From Tritrichomonas foetus (taxonomy: Eukaryota; Parabasalia; Tritrichomonadida; Tritrichomonadidae), in NCBI GenBank assembly GCA_001839685.1, contig MLAK01000637.1, forward strand, positions 18,996-82,995: a stretch of DNA of 64,000 nucleotides. The letters run 5' to 3'. Shown here piece after piece: positions 26,040 through 36,344 of the stretch. The notes under the pieces were generated by a model. It saw only the letters and a program-made list of their open reading frames with translations. It was not told where the DNA came from and did no database searches. Both the position numbers and the translations under genes were made by a program. Position 1 is the first letter of the stretch, and each line of letters opens with the position of its first letter.

Positions 26040-29000
26040 ATGGCTGTTAGTTCATCCGCTTCAATCACAGATGGATCGAGCTACTACACTGAAACGTCGT
26101 TTGAATTATCGGAAGCAATCCAAGAAAAATTTAATCAGTTAAATCTTCCAGTATATTTTTCTCAATCGTATCTCGCCAAATCAAACAATACAATTTTTGG
26201 ACAGAAGCTGAAAGAACTTGTTGAAACAGATACAAAAAACGATATCAAATCATTACTTCGAAAAAGATGGCTCAATACGCTCAAAAACTACATGAAATTG
26301 AGAACTTTATATCCAATATTTTATCACTTCTACGACAAAACTATTCCGGAGAGATATAATATGATCGATAAAAGGAAAATTGTCAGATTGTGGGCCTCTC
26401 AAACCAAAACCATTGCAAATCGCCAAAGGTGGATTGGACTAAGCCGTATTATCAAATACATCGATTACAGAAGAGCCGCCCTTGATACGAATGAACGTTT
26501 ATCCGATCGAAAAGTCAAAATTGCCACTCAGCATTTATTGAATCAAGCAGAGTATCAGCCAAACTTAGATTTTTTGATTCTCAACGCTATTCCATTAATT
26601 ACTCCAAATATGGCACATCAGAAAGAAGAAGAAGACGAAGTTGATCGGGAAGAAGATCATGCTCTAAACTTGGAGTATTTGGAATCACTAAAAACACCAC
26701 CGGCCAAAAGAAAGATGAAAAGAAGAAGAGTTCAAAAGAAAGATTACGAAGAGCTACCAGCAGAAGAAGGTATTGAAAATCTCCTGGAGACCTCACCTAA
26801 TAAATCACCTGAAACTTCGCCTGAAAATGACACATTCACAGAAATTAAAGAAGAAGAAATTAATGAAGATGTTAAAGAAAGAAGCATTTCAACAAAAATT
26901 GAAGAAGATACGCAAATTCAAAAAATGCCTACCAAAAATGGTCAAATTAATCCATTTTATATTTTCCTTGCAGCACTTGCTTCAACAGCAATTATTGCAT
27001 TCACTATCGGATTTACAGCACCACTTGCATATTACATCACAACTGGACAAATCACAAGTGTTCATGCTTTCTTTGAAGCTTTGAAACATCCATTCAGTAT
27101 GAAAGAAGCAATTGACAAAGTGAATGCTGAACAGGGAATCATGTCGCCAAGTCCTACACCTGAAGCTACACCAGATGCTACACCTGAACCAACACCCGAG
27201 CAAACACCTGAAATTACGCCTGAACCAACACCAGAGCCTGAAGAAGTGAATGTAGAACATAAAGATGAAGAAGCGAATGTAGAACATAAAGATGAAGAAG
27301 AAATTCAGCCTGAAACTGAAAACACAGAAGATGAACAAGAACAAGAAATAATTGAAGAGACTGAAGAACAAGGCGAAATTGCAAACGAAGAAGAAGAAGA
27401 AAAAAAACAAGAAGAAGTGTTGACACAATCACTTAGTTGGAAAGACAGAATTTTGCATTTCATTGAAGAAATTTACCAACAGATTATTCATATCATTTCA
27501 TCAAATGGTGATTCACAACCTTTAGATGAAGCTCAAGGAGATGAAGGCACCAATGAAAATGATGAGGACAAAGTTGATGAAAGTAAAATTGATGAAGATG
27601 AAGCAAATACTAGTGAAGAAGAATTTGAAAAAGAAAATAAAGAAGAGGAAGAAGTTGATGAAGAAAGTGTTGTTGACGAAAATGTAGCTGACGAATCAGT
27701 GAAACAAAAAACCAGCACAAAAACTACATCAAAGAAACCAACTAAAACATCGACAAAACCGAAAGCAACACAATCGGCAAATAAAGAACATCAAACAAAA
27801 TCTTCATCACAAACTGAATCAACTCATCCAAACCAAGCATCACCACGTGCAGGTTCTAAAGCAACACCGCCAGGTAAAGGTAAAGTCCCGCCATCAGGAA
27901 AAACATCAACAACTTCACAAGCAAAAGTATCTGATAAAACAACAGGTAAAACTGATACATCGTCTAAGTCTAAGGAAGCAGCTAAACAAGCAAACAAGCA
28001 AGGAACAAAGCATACAACTCCACAATCTTCAAAAGAAGCTTCGAAGCAGCAAGAAGTTCAGGATGAGAAACAAATTAAAGACTTGCACACTTCAGATAAT
28101 ACCAAAGAGACCATTATCAATTCTGATAACATGGTTGATGAAGCTTCACTAAGAAAAATGGAAACCCTTGAACAATTAATCAGAGAAATGATGGCTGAAA
28201 TTGCAAGATTAAAATTCTCCTCAGGTGAAGATTCATTGAAAATTGTTTTGGAAAAGGAAAATGAACTTTTATTACTCAGGAATGAACTCGAAAAAATAAA
28301 GAAACAAGTTTCAGAAAAAGTACAAGAACTTGATGAAGAAAGACGCATTAAGGATGTAGAAATTGCAAAAATTGTTCAAACAAAAGAAAGTGAATTAGCT
28401 AAATTAAAACTTCAAATTGAAGAAGCTACCAAAAATGCCAATAAGAAGAAAATTGCCGCTCTTGAAAAAGCACAAAAGGCTAAAGAAGATGAAATTGCAG
28501 CAATTAAAAAGAAACAAGATGCAGAAATCGAAAAAGTCAATAAAGAAAAAGAGGAACAACTTAGATTGGCTTACAAAGAAATGGAAAATCTTAAGAAAGA
28601 TAAACAAAGTGAAATTGACAACTTAAGAAGTGAGATTGAAAGAATCAAAGCTGAAGTCGAACAAAAGAGGCTTGAAAAAGAAGAAGAAACTCAAAGAGCA
28701 CTTCAAGAAAAGGAAGGAGAACTTGAAAAATTAAGAATTCAAATGGAAACAGCCATTAAAAATGCCAACAAGCAAAAAATGACTGAAATTGAAAAACTTC
28801 AACGTGAAAAAGAAATTGAAATCGAAAAACTTAAACAAATTCAACTCGATGCCATGATTAAAGCAAATCTTGAAAAAGAAGAACAACTTCGAATTATGCA
28901 AAAACAACTTGATCATGAAAGACTTGAAAGTTTAAGGAAAATTAATAGATTGAAATATGAAAAAGAATGGGAAGTTCTATCTGCTAAAAAGAATACTGAA

Positions 29001-29309
29001 CAACTTTTGAAAGAGAAAGAAGAACAAATAAAAAGAGAAAAAGAAGAAAAGAAGAAAAGAAAGATTGAAGAAAGACTTCGCTTGGAAGCTGAAAAGCAAG
29101 CTGAGCTTGAAAGAAAATTAAAAGAAGAAAGAGAAAGGGACAGAATTAAAAATATGAAGCGAAAAATGTTAACACCTGAGCAATTAGAGCAAAAGCGTAT
29201 TCGAGACATGCTGAAGCAGATGTATAAAGATTTGCAAGACATGAACATTGAACATGAAGAAATGAATTCTAAATTCCGCGATATCAAAGAAAATGTTGAA
29301 AGATTATAA
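26040..29309 (+). CDS. Membrane-anchored coiled-coil protein (1089 aa)
   Basis: Residues 1-190 are a basic helical domain (KSLLRKRWLNTLKNYMKLRT-like helices). Residues 190-300 are acidic and disordered. A single hydrophobic segment of about 28 residues lies near 303-330 (FYIFLAALASTAIIAFTIGF, then TAPLAYYITTG). It is followed by Thr-Pro-Glu repeats (TPEPTPEQTPEITPEPTPEP, about 370-400), two copies of NVEHKDEE, a long Glu-rich stretch and a Lys/Ser/Thr-rich stretch. Residues about 690-1089 form a continuous charged coiled coil. With no N-terminal signal, the hydrophobic segment is probably a signal anchor. The coiled coil could then reach tens of nanometres from a membrane, as in tethers or nuclear-envelope linkers. 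This is inference; no family is recognised. Confidence 0.75.
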   Translation: MAVSSSASITDGSSYYTETSFELSEAIQEKFNQLNLPVYFSQSYLAKSNNTIFGQKLKELVETDTKNDIKSLLRKRWLNTLKNYMKLRTLYPIFYHFYDKTIPERYNMIDKRKIVRLWASQTKTIANRQRWIGLSRIIKYIDYRRAALDTNERLSDRKVKIATQHLLNQAEYQPNLDFLILNAIPLITPNMAHQKEEEDEVDREEDHALNLEYLESLKTPPAKRKMKRRRVQKKDYEELPAEEGIENLLETSPNKSPETSPENDTFTEIKEEEINEDVKERSISTKIEEDTQIQKMPTKNGQINPFYIFLAALASTAIIAFTIGFTAPLAYYITTGQITSVHAFFEALKHPFSMKEAIDKVNAEQGIMSPSPTPEATPDATPEPTPEQTPEITPEPTPEPEEVNVEHKDEEANVEHKDEEEIQPETENTEDEQEQEIIEETEEQGEIANEEEEEKKQEEVLTQSLSWKDRILHFIEEIYQQIIHIISSNGDSQPLDEAQGDEGTNENDEDKVDESKIDEDEANTSEEEFEKENKEEEEVDEESVVDENVADESVKQKTSTKTTSKKPTKTSTKPKATQSANKEHQTKSSSQTESTHPNQASPRAGSKATPPGKGKVPPSGKTSTTSQAKVSDKTTGKTDTSSKSKEAAKQANKQGTKHTTPQSSKEASKQQEVQDEKQIKDLHTSDNTKETIINSDNMVDEASLRKMETLEQLIREMMAEIARLKFSSGEDSLKIVLEKENELLLLRNELEKIKKQVSEKVQELDEERRIKDVEIAKIVQTKESELAKLKLQIEEATKNANKKKIAALEKAQKAKEDEIAAIKKKQDAEIEKVNKEKEEQLRLAYKEMENLKKDKQSEIDNLRSEIERIKAEVEQKRLEKEEETQRALQEKEGELEKLRIQMETAIKNANKQKMTEIEKLQREKEIEIEKLKQIQLDAMIKANLEKEEQLRIMQKQLDHERLESLRKINRLKYEKEWEVLSAKKNTEQLLKEKEEQIKREKEEKKKRKIEERLRLEAEKQAELERKLKEERERDRIKNMKRKMLTPEQLEQKRIRDMLKQMYKDLQDMNIEHEEMNSKFRDIKENVERL

Positions 29310-30600
29310 ATTTATATTTTAAATAAACGACATGCCTAAAAAACTATTGTTTTATCATTGATGATTTAATTTTAGTTCTAATAAATATTTTATATGATTA
29401 CTTTCGCCTCTGTCACAAATAATGAACGTTGCAAGTGAATTAAACAATAAAGAATACTAAATTCTCGAAATAATTTTCTACTTCTAGAAATGCTGCGAAA
29501 AATATTAATTATCTGATAAACGTACATGTATAAGGTTGATTGATGCCCTTGTTCATATAAAGCTTTTAAAACGAATTTACCCATAGAAGACCAGTAAAGA
29601 TCATTACATTTGCACAACAGATATCTCCAACAACACTTCTATTTGACATTCCACGGTTATGAATTTCGTAGTCGTATTCAAAAGCTATCATTTAATAAAT
29701 ATCAGTAATTATTCAGATTAGATTGATTTAGAACCTAGTAATTTAAAGCTTAGACAATTTGATTTTATTTTGAATCTAACAAACAGGGTGCTTATATTCC
29801 ATGTTTATCAATTTGATATACTTGGATTATACTAGAAGGTGTTGTCATAATCCCTGATAATGATAGTAGTGATAATTATGAGTACATGTTACTGATGAAC
29901 ATTGTTGCATTTCCCGATCATTGATACACGTTGATGACTATTACAAACACATCAGAATCAAATGATAATCGGAAAATCACGTCGTAGACTTATCAAAAGA
30001 AATTAACATGGAATACCAAATAGCGAACTTGAAGAGAGTCGACGCTTAACTGCTTGGAATCGTTTGATCCCTCAGACACCAAAAAATATCAAATAATGAA
30101 ATTCTTTATGGCTTTTAATCCCAAAAAGTACAACATCATTCATAAAGGAAATATAACTTTTTGTTTTATCAGATTTGCTCATGAAGCCGATAGGGTGAAC
30201 GCAATCATGTATAAAGGTGAATACGTTTTCTGGGGAATGAAAACAGTTATAAAATGATTATTCAATGCATATGAATGTCCAAGAATTGGTGGACAAAAGG
30301 AATATGATGAAAGAGGAAAATTTACAAGATGCTGGAAATAAAATAAATACTCATATCCCTCATCATAGTAAAAATTTATAAATTATTCAGAAAATTAATA
30401 TATATTTCAAAATATCATATTATTTCTTCTTTTCTTTCTTATTAGTGGGTTCAAATTGTTCAAATTACTTGATAGACTATATAAGCACACAAAATTTAAA
30501 TAGAACGTCAATTTGATATTCAAAATTTTACCTTGAGTTAATCGTTGGAAACAAAAGTGTCATCATTTCGAGGATTTGTTGATAAAATTGAAAACATCAA
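29310..30600. other. Spacer of 1.3 kb with a decayed RRM-like gene
   Basis: The part at 29962-30341 is listed separately as a pseudogene. The minus strand of 29390-29617 is open but starts with TTG (GKFVLKALYEQGHQSTLYMY inside); it may be another remnant, weakly supported. The rest is AT-rich with no recognised feature. Confidence 0.4.
29962..30341 (+). pseudogene. Decayed gene with RRM-like segment
   Basis: Coding-like sequence runs through two frames. The first, from ATG 29962, reads MIIGKSRRRLIKRN, TAA at 30004-30006, then HGIPNSELEESRRLTAWNRL before TAA at 30094. The second frame takes over near 30090 and reads QIMKFFMAFNPKKYNIIHKG, then NITFCFIRFAHEADRVNAIM and VFWGMKTVIK. It is broken by TGA at 30255-30257 and resumes as LFNAYECPRIGGQKEYDERG...RCWK, ending TAA 30339-30341. 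The middle fits an RRM second half (aromatic RNP1-like FCFIRF, an Ala/Ile helix, G-x-x-V-x-G). With two internal stops and one frameshift it is not a working gene as sequenced. The parent family is not identified. Confidence 0.5.
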
Positions 30601-31440
30601 ATGAATATCCTCCATTTTTTTCTCATTTTGCTCTGGCAGGTTGTTCATTTACTAGGAATTACTATTCAACTTTTATCTCGAAGCCTCAAATCATATAATA
30701 AAAAAGCTGTATGGAAAAGAAATGCATTCAGATTATCATTAGCAATCATTTTTGTATCCATATTAATAGTGTGGTATCCTATACAAACATGTAATATTTT
30801 TGAATTTGGTAATATTCAGATAATTTCTTATTGTCTCATAATTGTTTGTTGCATTGTTGTATCTTCATCAGGAGATTTCCCCAAACAAATTGTAAACTCA
30901 ATGATTGTATTAACTACGAGTTGCTTCTTAAATTTGGTTTTTTCAACCATCAAGAATTATTTTCGAAATGACAAAGAAAGTTTTATTTCCGACTTCTATG
31001 AAAAAATTATTATTTTTTATGGATCTTTATTTATTTTAGGATATTTGGCAACCTTTATTAAATACAAATGGATCAAATATTGTTATTATCTCTCTTTTGG
31101 TTCATTTTTCACTTTAATAACCATAATCATGAGATATTCCGGAAATCTATCATATCAAATTTTGGCAGCTGTCTTATTCATAATTGTTGAGTATTACATT
31201 ATAGGCAAAACAAATGGATTAATAATATCAACAAATAGTTACATTTTTTTCCTTATAAATACTTTAATTGTTGTGATTTTGAATGATGCCAATTATTTCA
31301 GTATTGTCAATTTTTTGTTGATATGTGCAACGATAATGGAAGTTCTATCTCTTGATAAACTACTTCATACTTTAATGAAAAACCGAGAAGATAATATGAT
31401 TGATTTAATGTCATATGCGCGTGAAGCCTTGTCTTTATAG
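30601..31440 (+). CDS. Multipass membrane protein, unknown
   Basis: A 279-residue protein with about seven or eight hydrophobic segments: LHFFLILLWQVVHLLGITIQ (4-23), AFRLSLAIIFVSILIVWYPI, IISYCLIIVCCIVVSSSG, a segment near 100-115, FYGSLFILGYLATFI, YYLSFGSFFTLITIIM, ILAAVLFIIVEYYIIG and YIFFLINTLIVVILN. The loops are short; the C-terminal 25 residues are charged and probably cytosolic. There are no transporter or channel signatures, and no family is recognised. It is convergent with the gene at 31677. Confidence 0.6.
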   Translation: MNILHFFLILLWQVVHLLGITIQLLSRSLKSYNKKAVWKRNAFRLSLAIIFVSILIVWYPIQTCNIFEFGNIQIISYCLIIVCCIVVSSSGDFPKQIVNSMIVLTTSCFLNLVFSTIKNYFRNDKESFISDFYEKIIIFYGSLFILGYLATFIKYKWIKYCYYLSFGSFFTLITIIMRYSGNLSYQILAAVLFIIVEYYIIGKTNGLIISTNSYIFFLINTLIVVILNDANYFSIVNFLLICATIMEVLSLDKLLHTLMKNREDNMIDLMSYAREALSL

Positions 31441-31676
31441 ATTGTTTAATAAATACTAGCTCTGAGAAGATCGTTATTTTCTTTTTTTATTCATTAATAT
31501 TCCCTGATCATTTTTCAAGCTGAATACAATGGTGAAAGCGAATATATATGATTCAAGAATCCATCAAATTCAAGAATGACAAATTACAAGATTCATTAAT
31601 AATATCTACAAACAAAAACTAATATCAATTTTTTGTATAAATGTTTTTATTTACAAAATTAGTATTGAGTACTTTA

Positions 31677-32966
31677 TTAAAGCATTTTAAAAGGTCGAAG
31701 TTGATTTTGAATGATTTCCACTAATCTTGAAATCGATGAAATTTCACTTAAAGCAAGTTTCTGAAGCACATCGTCATATTCAATAATTTTATCTACAACA
31801 TAATCTATTTGATCAGTTTCTTCAATGTAATTTATCATGTATTCAATTGATTGAAGAATTTCAATCGTATTTTCCCTTTCTTCAACCTCCAAAAAAGTGA
31901 AAAAAATCTCAAGAACATTTTTCGAAAGAATGAATTCAATCAATTGTGTATGTGCCTGCATGATAATTTCACAAATTAATGTAATCATATTAGATTTTAT
32001 AGAAAACAGAGAATTTTCAGCTAGATCCAAAATTTGAATTAAATTCTGAGGACTTGTTAAAATTTCAAAGCCTTGTTCAAATGCAACGATAGAAACCGCA
32101 AACTCTGATGCAGATTTAATAAAGTCTTCGTTATTTGAATGTAAAGCTTGACAAAAAGAGGGAATGAAATCAATTATTGAAATAATGGTATCATCATTTG
32201 TCATATTAGAAAGTATCTCGAAAAGTTTTTGACAAATTTCTGAATCATTCAAAAAGTTGTTTGGATATTGGAAAAATCTTATTTTCAACATTTTTATGAC
32301 TTCCATTTGATCATATTCAAATAATTTATTTGCTAAACAATGCATAACATTAAGAATGATTCTTTTATCAGTAACTGTTTCATTTTCATATAATAATTTT
32401 GAACAGCATTGAAAAAATGATTTAAATGTGTTTTCTTTGATTTCAGCATATTTCAAAATAATCGAAATATATAAATGGTAATTTTGATCATAAATAAATG
32501 AAAAAACAGAATTTTCCCATTCAAACTCATTCAAAATGTGCTGAATTTGAGGATTTGAATGATATAATAAAAATGAAAATAATTCAAAAGATCGAGGCAA
32601 GTTGGAAACCAAAAAAGGAATTAAATGATTGAATTTGAGGGATAGAATATTTCTTGGATTCCCAAAAATAATGTATTCAAATAACTGTATTCCTGGTTCA
32701 ACAAATGAGTCATCATTAATTAGTGATAAGAAATGTTCAGCATTTTTGAGAAATTTGCGATCGAAATTTGGAGTATTATTTCCGTAAACTTTTAAGATTT
32801 CGTCGAGTGGATTTTCTAAATTCAATAACATTCTTCTGTAGAATCGTGACTTTTCTCTTTCAATATCTTTTGGGCCACCATCTTCGATAATGGAATCTGC
32901 TTCTCCTCCTGACCACCACATTTTTTGGAGTTGGTCTTTGGGATTTTCAAGAATTTTGTAATTCAT
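31677..32966 (-). CDS. All-helical (ARM/HEAT-like) protein, unknown
   Basis: A 429-residue protein beginning MNYKILENPKDQLQKMWWSG. After about residue 70 it is a regular series of paired helices of 15-20 residues separated by short turns with Asn or Asp (LFEILSNMTNDDTIISIIDF, EFAVSIVAFEQGFEILTSPQ, LICEIIMQAHTQLIEFILSK). This resembles an ARM/HEAT alpha-solenoid of eight or more repeats. No membrane segment or catalytic motif. ARM-like solenoids of this size are common in trichomonad genomes and generally uncharacterised. Confidence 0.65.
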   Translation of the reverse strand: MNYKILENPKDQLQKMWWSGGEADSIIEDGGPKDIEREKSRFYRRMLLNLENPLDEILKVYGNNTPNFDRKFLKNAEHFLSLINDDSFVEPGIQLFEYIIFGNPRNILSLKFNHLIPFLVSNLPRSFELFSFLLYHSNPQIQHILNEFEWENSVFSFIYDQNYHLYISIILKYAEIKENTFKSFFQCCSKLLYENETVTDKRIILNVMHCLANKLFEYDQMEVIKMLKIRFFQYPNNFLNDSEICQKLFEILSNMTNDDTIISIIDFIPSFCQALHSNNEDFIKSASEFAVSIVAFEQGFEILTSPQNLIQILDLAENSLFSIKSNMITLICEIIMQAHTQLIEFILSKNVLEIFFTFLEVEERENTIEILQSIEYMINYIEETDQIDYVVDKIIEYDDVLQKLALSEISSISRLVEIIQNQLRPFKML

Positions 32967-33585
32967 TAAGTATCCTTAATAAATCTTTTCACCACAAATT
33001 GAGATCGAAAAATGGGTAAAAAAGATCAAAATATCGAATGAGATAATACCGATAATTTTTTCATAGTATTCGAGCATATAACTATTGAAAACATGTATAA
33101 TCATCTTTTCTTTTTCACTTCATATGTAAATTTTATTACCAACTTTTTCTTTCAATAGTAGTGAATATGTCTTGTTCATATGAATAGAAAATTCTCAGTA
33201 GTGAAACAGATGTATACAAACTAACTAGCTCTAGATGTAGAAGACCATTGAGAGATCTAAATGAATAATTGTTGATATTATTGTCATCTAAAAATTATTT
33301 AATTGTAATCCTATTAATAATATATAAATATTATAATTTAAAAATCAAGATACAGAGAAAACCAAATCCAAAAAAAAATTGTGAGAAAAAAATAAACCCC
33401 ACAGAAATTTCTGAGAATTATTGAGATAAAAAGGGATTTTATAGCATTAATATCTTGATTATTTCTTATCATAAATCGTGCTTTTTATTATCATATGACC
33501 CTCCATCGAAAATTATAATGTTTTCCAAAATACAAAAATGAAGTATAAAAAAAATATTAATAATTTTGATATAAATATAAAAAAT

Positions 33586-33880
33586 TTAGGCATCAATGAG
33601 AAGATTATGAATGTTTTGCCATCTAAATGGCGAGTCATCAGAAAAGTCACTTGGCATCGAGTCTGGAAAAAAACATATTGGATTCCATTTTTCTTGATTT
33701 GGTCTTTCAATCGTTGTATCTGTATCCCTGCTTGAGAATGTGCTGTTGAGGACTGCCAGTCTATTTTCTTCATATACTAAAATTTTATGACAGAAAAGAT
33801 TTCAATACATTCATATTTGTCAAATGGAAATTGAATTAATTCAACATCACTGAGTTAAAACTATCAAAATTTTCGCGATT
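33586..33880 (-). pseudogene. Decayed protein-coding fragment, family unknown
   Basis: On the minus strand, 71 codons without an ATG (33589-33801) read like ordinary protein: ILVYEENRLAVLNSTFSSRD, TDTTIERPNQEKWNPICFFP, then SDFSDDSPFRWQNIHNLLID-A and a stop at 33586. Upstream the coding look moves to another frame (LSDVELIQFPFDKYECIEIF) and then to a third (KNRENFDSFNSVMLN). An overlapping ATG-started frame of 86 codons (33513-33773) has a hydrophobic, less protein-like end. Three frames in succession suggest at least two frameshifts in a dead gene. Confidence 0.4.
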
Positions 33881-34395
33881 TTTAATTAAAAATCGATAGA
33901 AGAAGTGTAAATAGAATTATGGGAAGCAGTATTATAATCTTTGTGATTCTTGGAAAAAAAGCTTCTCACAATTTTTTTTTAGGCTTTCTCCAAAATCGCT
34001 CTTTTTTCGGTTTAATTGTTGCAAAATTTCAAAACTATGAATAAATATGGCTCATAACTATAAAAAATAGATTTAACAATTGACTGAAAGCTGTTCACCC
34101 GAAAACTGAAACAATAGCTTCTTCAGAATCATTTTCGAAATATTTTTGAATTCGGCCATTTGCGAAGTTTGCGATAAGGGAAATTTTCGTCATTCTTTTA
34201 GCTATTTGGGTTTTGATTTTTGACTGATGGTATTAAGTAATACTGATGATAAGGATNATTTTAGTGATTTCGTACGTTAAGACTATTTNGTTTGTATACA
34301 TCTAGTGAAACCTATTTTTTTGAATTTTGAATTATTCGAATTTTGATTGATGGGTTTTTTGAATATTAGCGATAAATTTAAAATTTTTGAGTTTC

Positions 34396-34400
34396 TCATT
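34396..34400 (+). promoter_or_regulatory. Initiator-like sequence of the channel gene
   Basis: TCATT lies 16 bases before the ATG at 34416 and fits the trichomonad initiator. It favours that ATG over the in-frame ATG at 34350, since transcripts starting here would not include the earlier one. Confidence 0.3.
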
Positions 34401-34415
34401 CCAAATCCTCTTACA

Positions 34416-36344
34416 ATGTCTGATGATGATGTCGATCCATCTGAACTATCGTCGATCGAATATGAGTTAGATGAGGAACAGACACATACAAGCGCACATT
34501 CTTCTCACTTTTCTGAAGAAGATCGCATTCACGAAAATATAGACAGCCACGAAAAGAACGAAGCGAAAAAAACGAACCAACAGACTGGCAAACTACCATT
34601 TATATCGATTGATGGAAATAATCCAAACGGTACTAATCCAAATTTAGATGACAATCCAAATATTTCTGGAAAAGACGTTCCAAGTTTCACTACTCACAAA
34701 AAGAAAAAGAAGAAGCCATATGGAATTAACCCTTATCATCCACTCAGACGTGCGTGGGAATATTGGATGTTTCTATTATCAGAATTAGTTTTTTGGATTA
34801 TTCCATATCAATGGATATTTGATTATGATCTAACTTTTCTATGGATTTTGCCATCTTTGATTATTGATTTGTTTTTCTTGGCAGACGTTTTCATCTCAAC
34901 CCGAACTGGCTTCATGAATTTTGGAATAATCGAACTCAAAAAAGAGTTCATTAAAAACTATATACCAAAATGGAGACTCATTATTTACTGGATTTCTCCA
35001 TGGCCATACTACTTAATTGGCTATTTTCTGAATTCAAAACTTATTTATCGTATTACTATGACAATTAGTATTATTAGAATAATTAGACTTTATGATGCTT
35101 ACATCACAATGAAAAGAAATTTGATTGATAACATTCCACTCACCAAAATGGCCATGCTTTTTACAATGATGTTCACTGTCATTCATGTTTTTTCATGTGC
35201 ATTCTGGCTGACAGGTCATCTCGAATTACCTGGGCCTTCGTGGATAGATCTTGTTGCTGGAATTAAAGAAGAGTCACAAATTTATCAATATTTCCATACT
35301 TATTATTATATCACTACTACAATACTCACAATCGGCTATGGAGATATCCATCCATATACATTTCCCGAAATATGTGTGATTATTGTCGTGGAAGCCATTG
35401 GTGTCTTTTTTTATAACTTTTTAGTCTCAAATATGGTTTCGATTGTTGCTGACCCCACTCGAACTGGTTTCTTAATGAAATACCAAAAAATCTTTTCGGC
35501 ATTTAAATGGAGAGGTGTCTCAGATGAGTCGATGAACGAATTACTTCGTTTTTATGAATATATATGGGATCTTGATCGTGATCAAAATGATTTTTATGAA
35601 ACTGCTGCTAAAATGCCCGAATCTCTTCAAAGAAGGATTTCTTTAGCACTTCACATGGAAATTTTTAATCGTGTTGATGCTTTTCAAGACTTGCCCACAA
35701 AAGTACTGGAAGAGGTTGGCTTAGCTTTGAAACCAAAAGTTTTTACACCTGGTGACTTTTTATTAAAAGCTGGAAAAGTTAGTGATAAAATGTATTTCAT
35801 CACTGAAGGAAAAGTTGATGTACTTAACGCATGTGGATCATTTATTACATCTTTTGATGGATCAACAGGGACAGTTTTTGGTGAATCATCTGTAATTAAT
35901 GGAACTGAAGAAGTAACTTGTGTGATTGCTGAAACTTATGTAGAAGCTTATGCACTTTCGAAAAAGGATTTAGATTCAATTCAAGGAATTCACGAAAATT
36001 TCGCACGTGTGAGAATGAATAGACATCATCATGAAATCCATCAAAATCGTCATGAGGCATTCAATGTTTCAATTACTGGTGTTCATAATCCAGTTAATCC
36101 AATAAATTTGCATCATTTTCGTGTTCATCACATGAACCAAAATAATTTGTCGAATATTCCGCGTCTAGATCCAACGAACAACACGAATGGAAATAATGTC
36201 GATCAAAATATGAATGATCCGACTAATTTAGCAACAGCTTCACCAAGGCGAGTGATTCCAGGATCAGCTGACCGACATACAACAATTGTTCGGAATCCTT
36301 TGCGGACAGATGTGCCAGATCATTTTGAATATCCACCTGTGTAA
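34416..36344 (+). CDS. Cyclic-nucleotide-type voltage-gated potassium channel
   Basis: A 642-residue channel subunit from ATG 34416; an ATG at 34350 would add 22 residues. The acidic N-terminus starts MSDDDVDPSELSSIEYELDE. Six membrane segments lie at about 113-340: S1 near WEYWMFLLSELVFW, S4 with spaced arginines (RITMTISIIRIIRLYDAY), pore loop YYITTTILTIGYGDIHPYTF and S6 ICVIIVVEAIGVFFYNFLV. The GYGD filter (307-310) indicates K+ selectivity. A C-linker and a cyclic-nucleotide-binding fold (about 410-530) follow, with FGESSVINGTEEVTCVIAE as the phosphate-binding cassette. The cassette keeps FGE but has Glu where cAMP-binding proteins have Arg, so it may not bind cAMP, as in EAG/KCNH channels. 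The tail is rich in Asn and His. Tetrameric assembly is expected. Confidence 0.85.
   Translation: MSDDDVDPSELSSIEYELDEEQTHTSAHSSHFSEEDRIHENIDSHEKNEAKKTNQQTGKLPFISIDGNNPNGTNPNLDDNPNISGKDVPSFTTHKKKKKKPYGINPYHPLRRAWEYWMFLLSELVFWIIPYQWIFDYDLTFLWILPSLIIDLFFLADVFISTRTGFMNFGIIELKKEFIKNYIPKWRLIIYWISPWPYYLIGYFLNSKLIYRITMTISIIRIIRLYDAYITMKRNLIDNIPLTKMAMLFTMMFTVIHVFSCAFWLTGHLELPGPSWIDLVAGIKEESQIYQYFHTYYYITTTILTIGYGDIHPYTFPEICVIIVVEAIGVFFYNFLVSNMVSIVADPTRTGFLMKYQKIFSAFKWRGVSDESMNELLRFYEYIWDLDRDQNDFYETAAKMPESLQRRISLALHMEIFNRVDAFQDLPTKVLEEVGLALKPKVFTPGDFLLKAGKVSDKMYFITEGKVDVLNACGSFITSFDGSTGTVFGESSVINGTEEVTCVIAETYVEAYALSKKDLDSIQGIHENFARVRMNRHHHEIHQNRHEAFNVSITGVHNPVNPINLHHFRVHHMNQNNLSNIPRLDPTNNTNGNNVDQNMNDPTNLATASPRRVIPGSADRHTTIVRNPLRTDVPDHFEYPPV

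Larger units (their letters stand above)
32967..34415. other. Spacer of 1.4 kb with a decayed fragment and two unresolved bases
   Basis: The minus-strand fragment at 33586-33880 is listed separately. Two N bases at 34257 and 34289 show uncertain sequence just before the channel gene. The rest is AT-rich without recognised structure. Confidence 0.4.
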
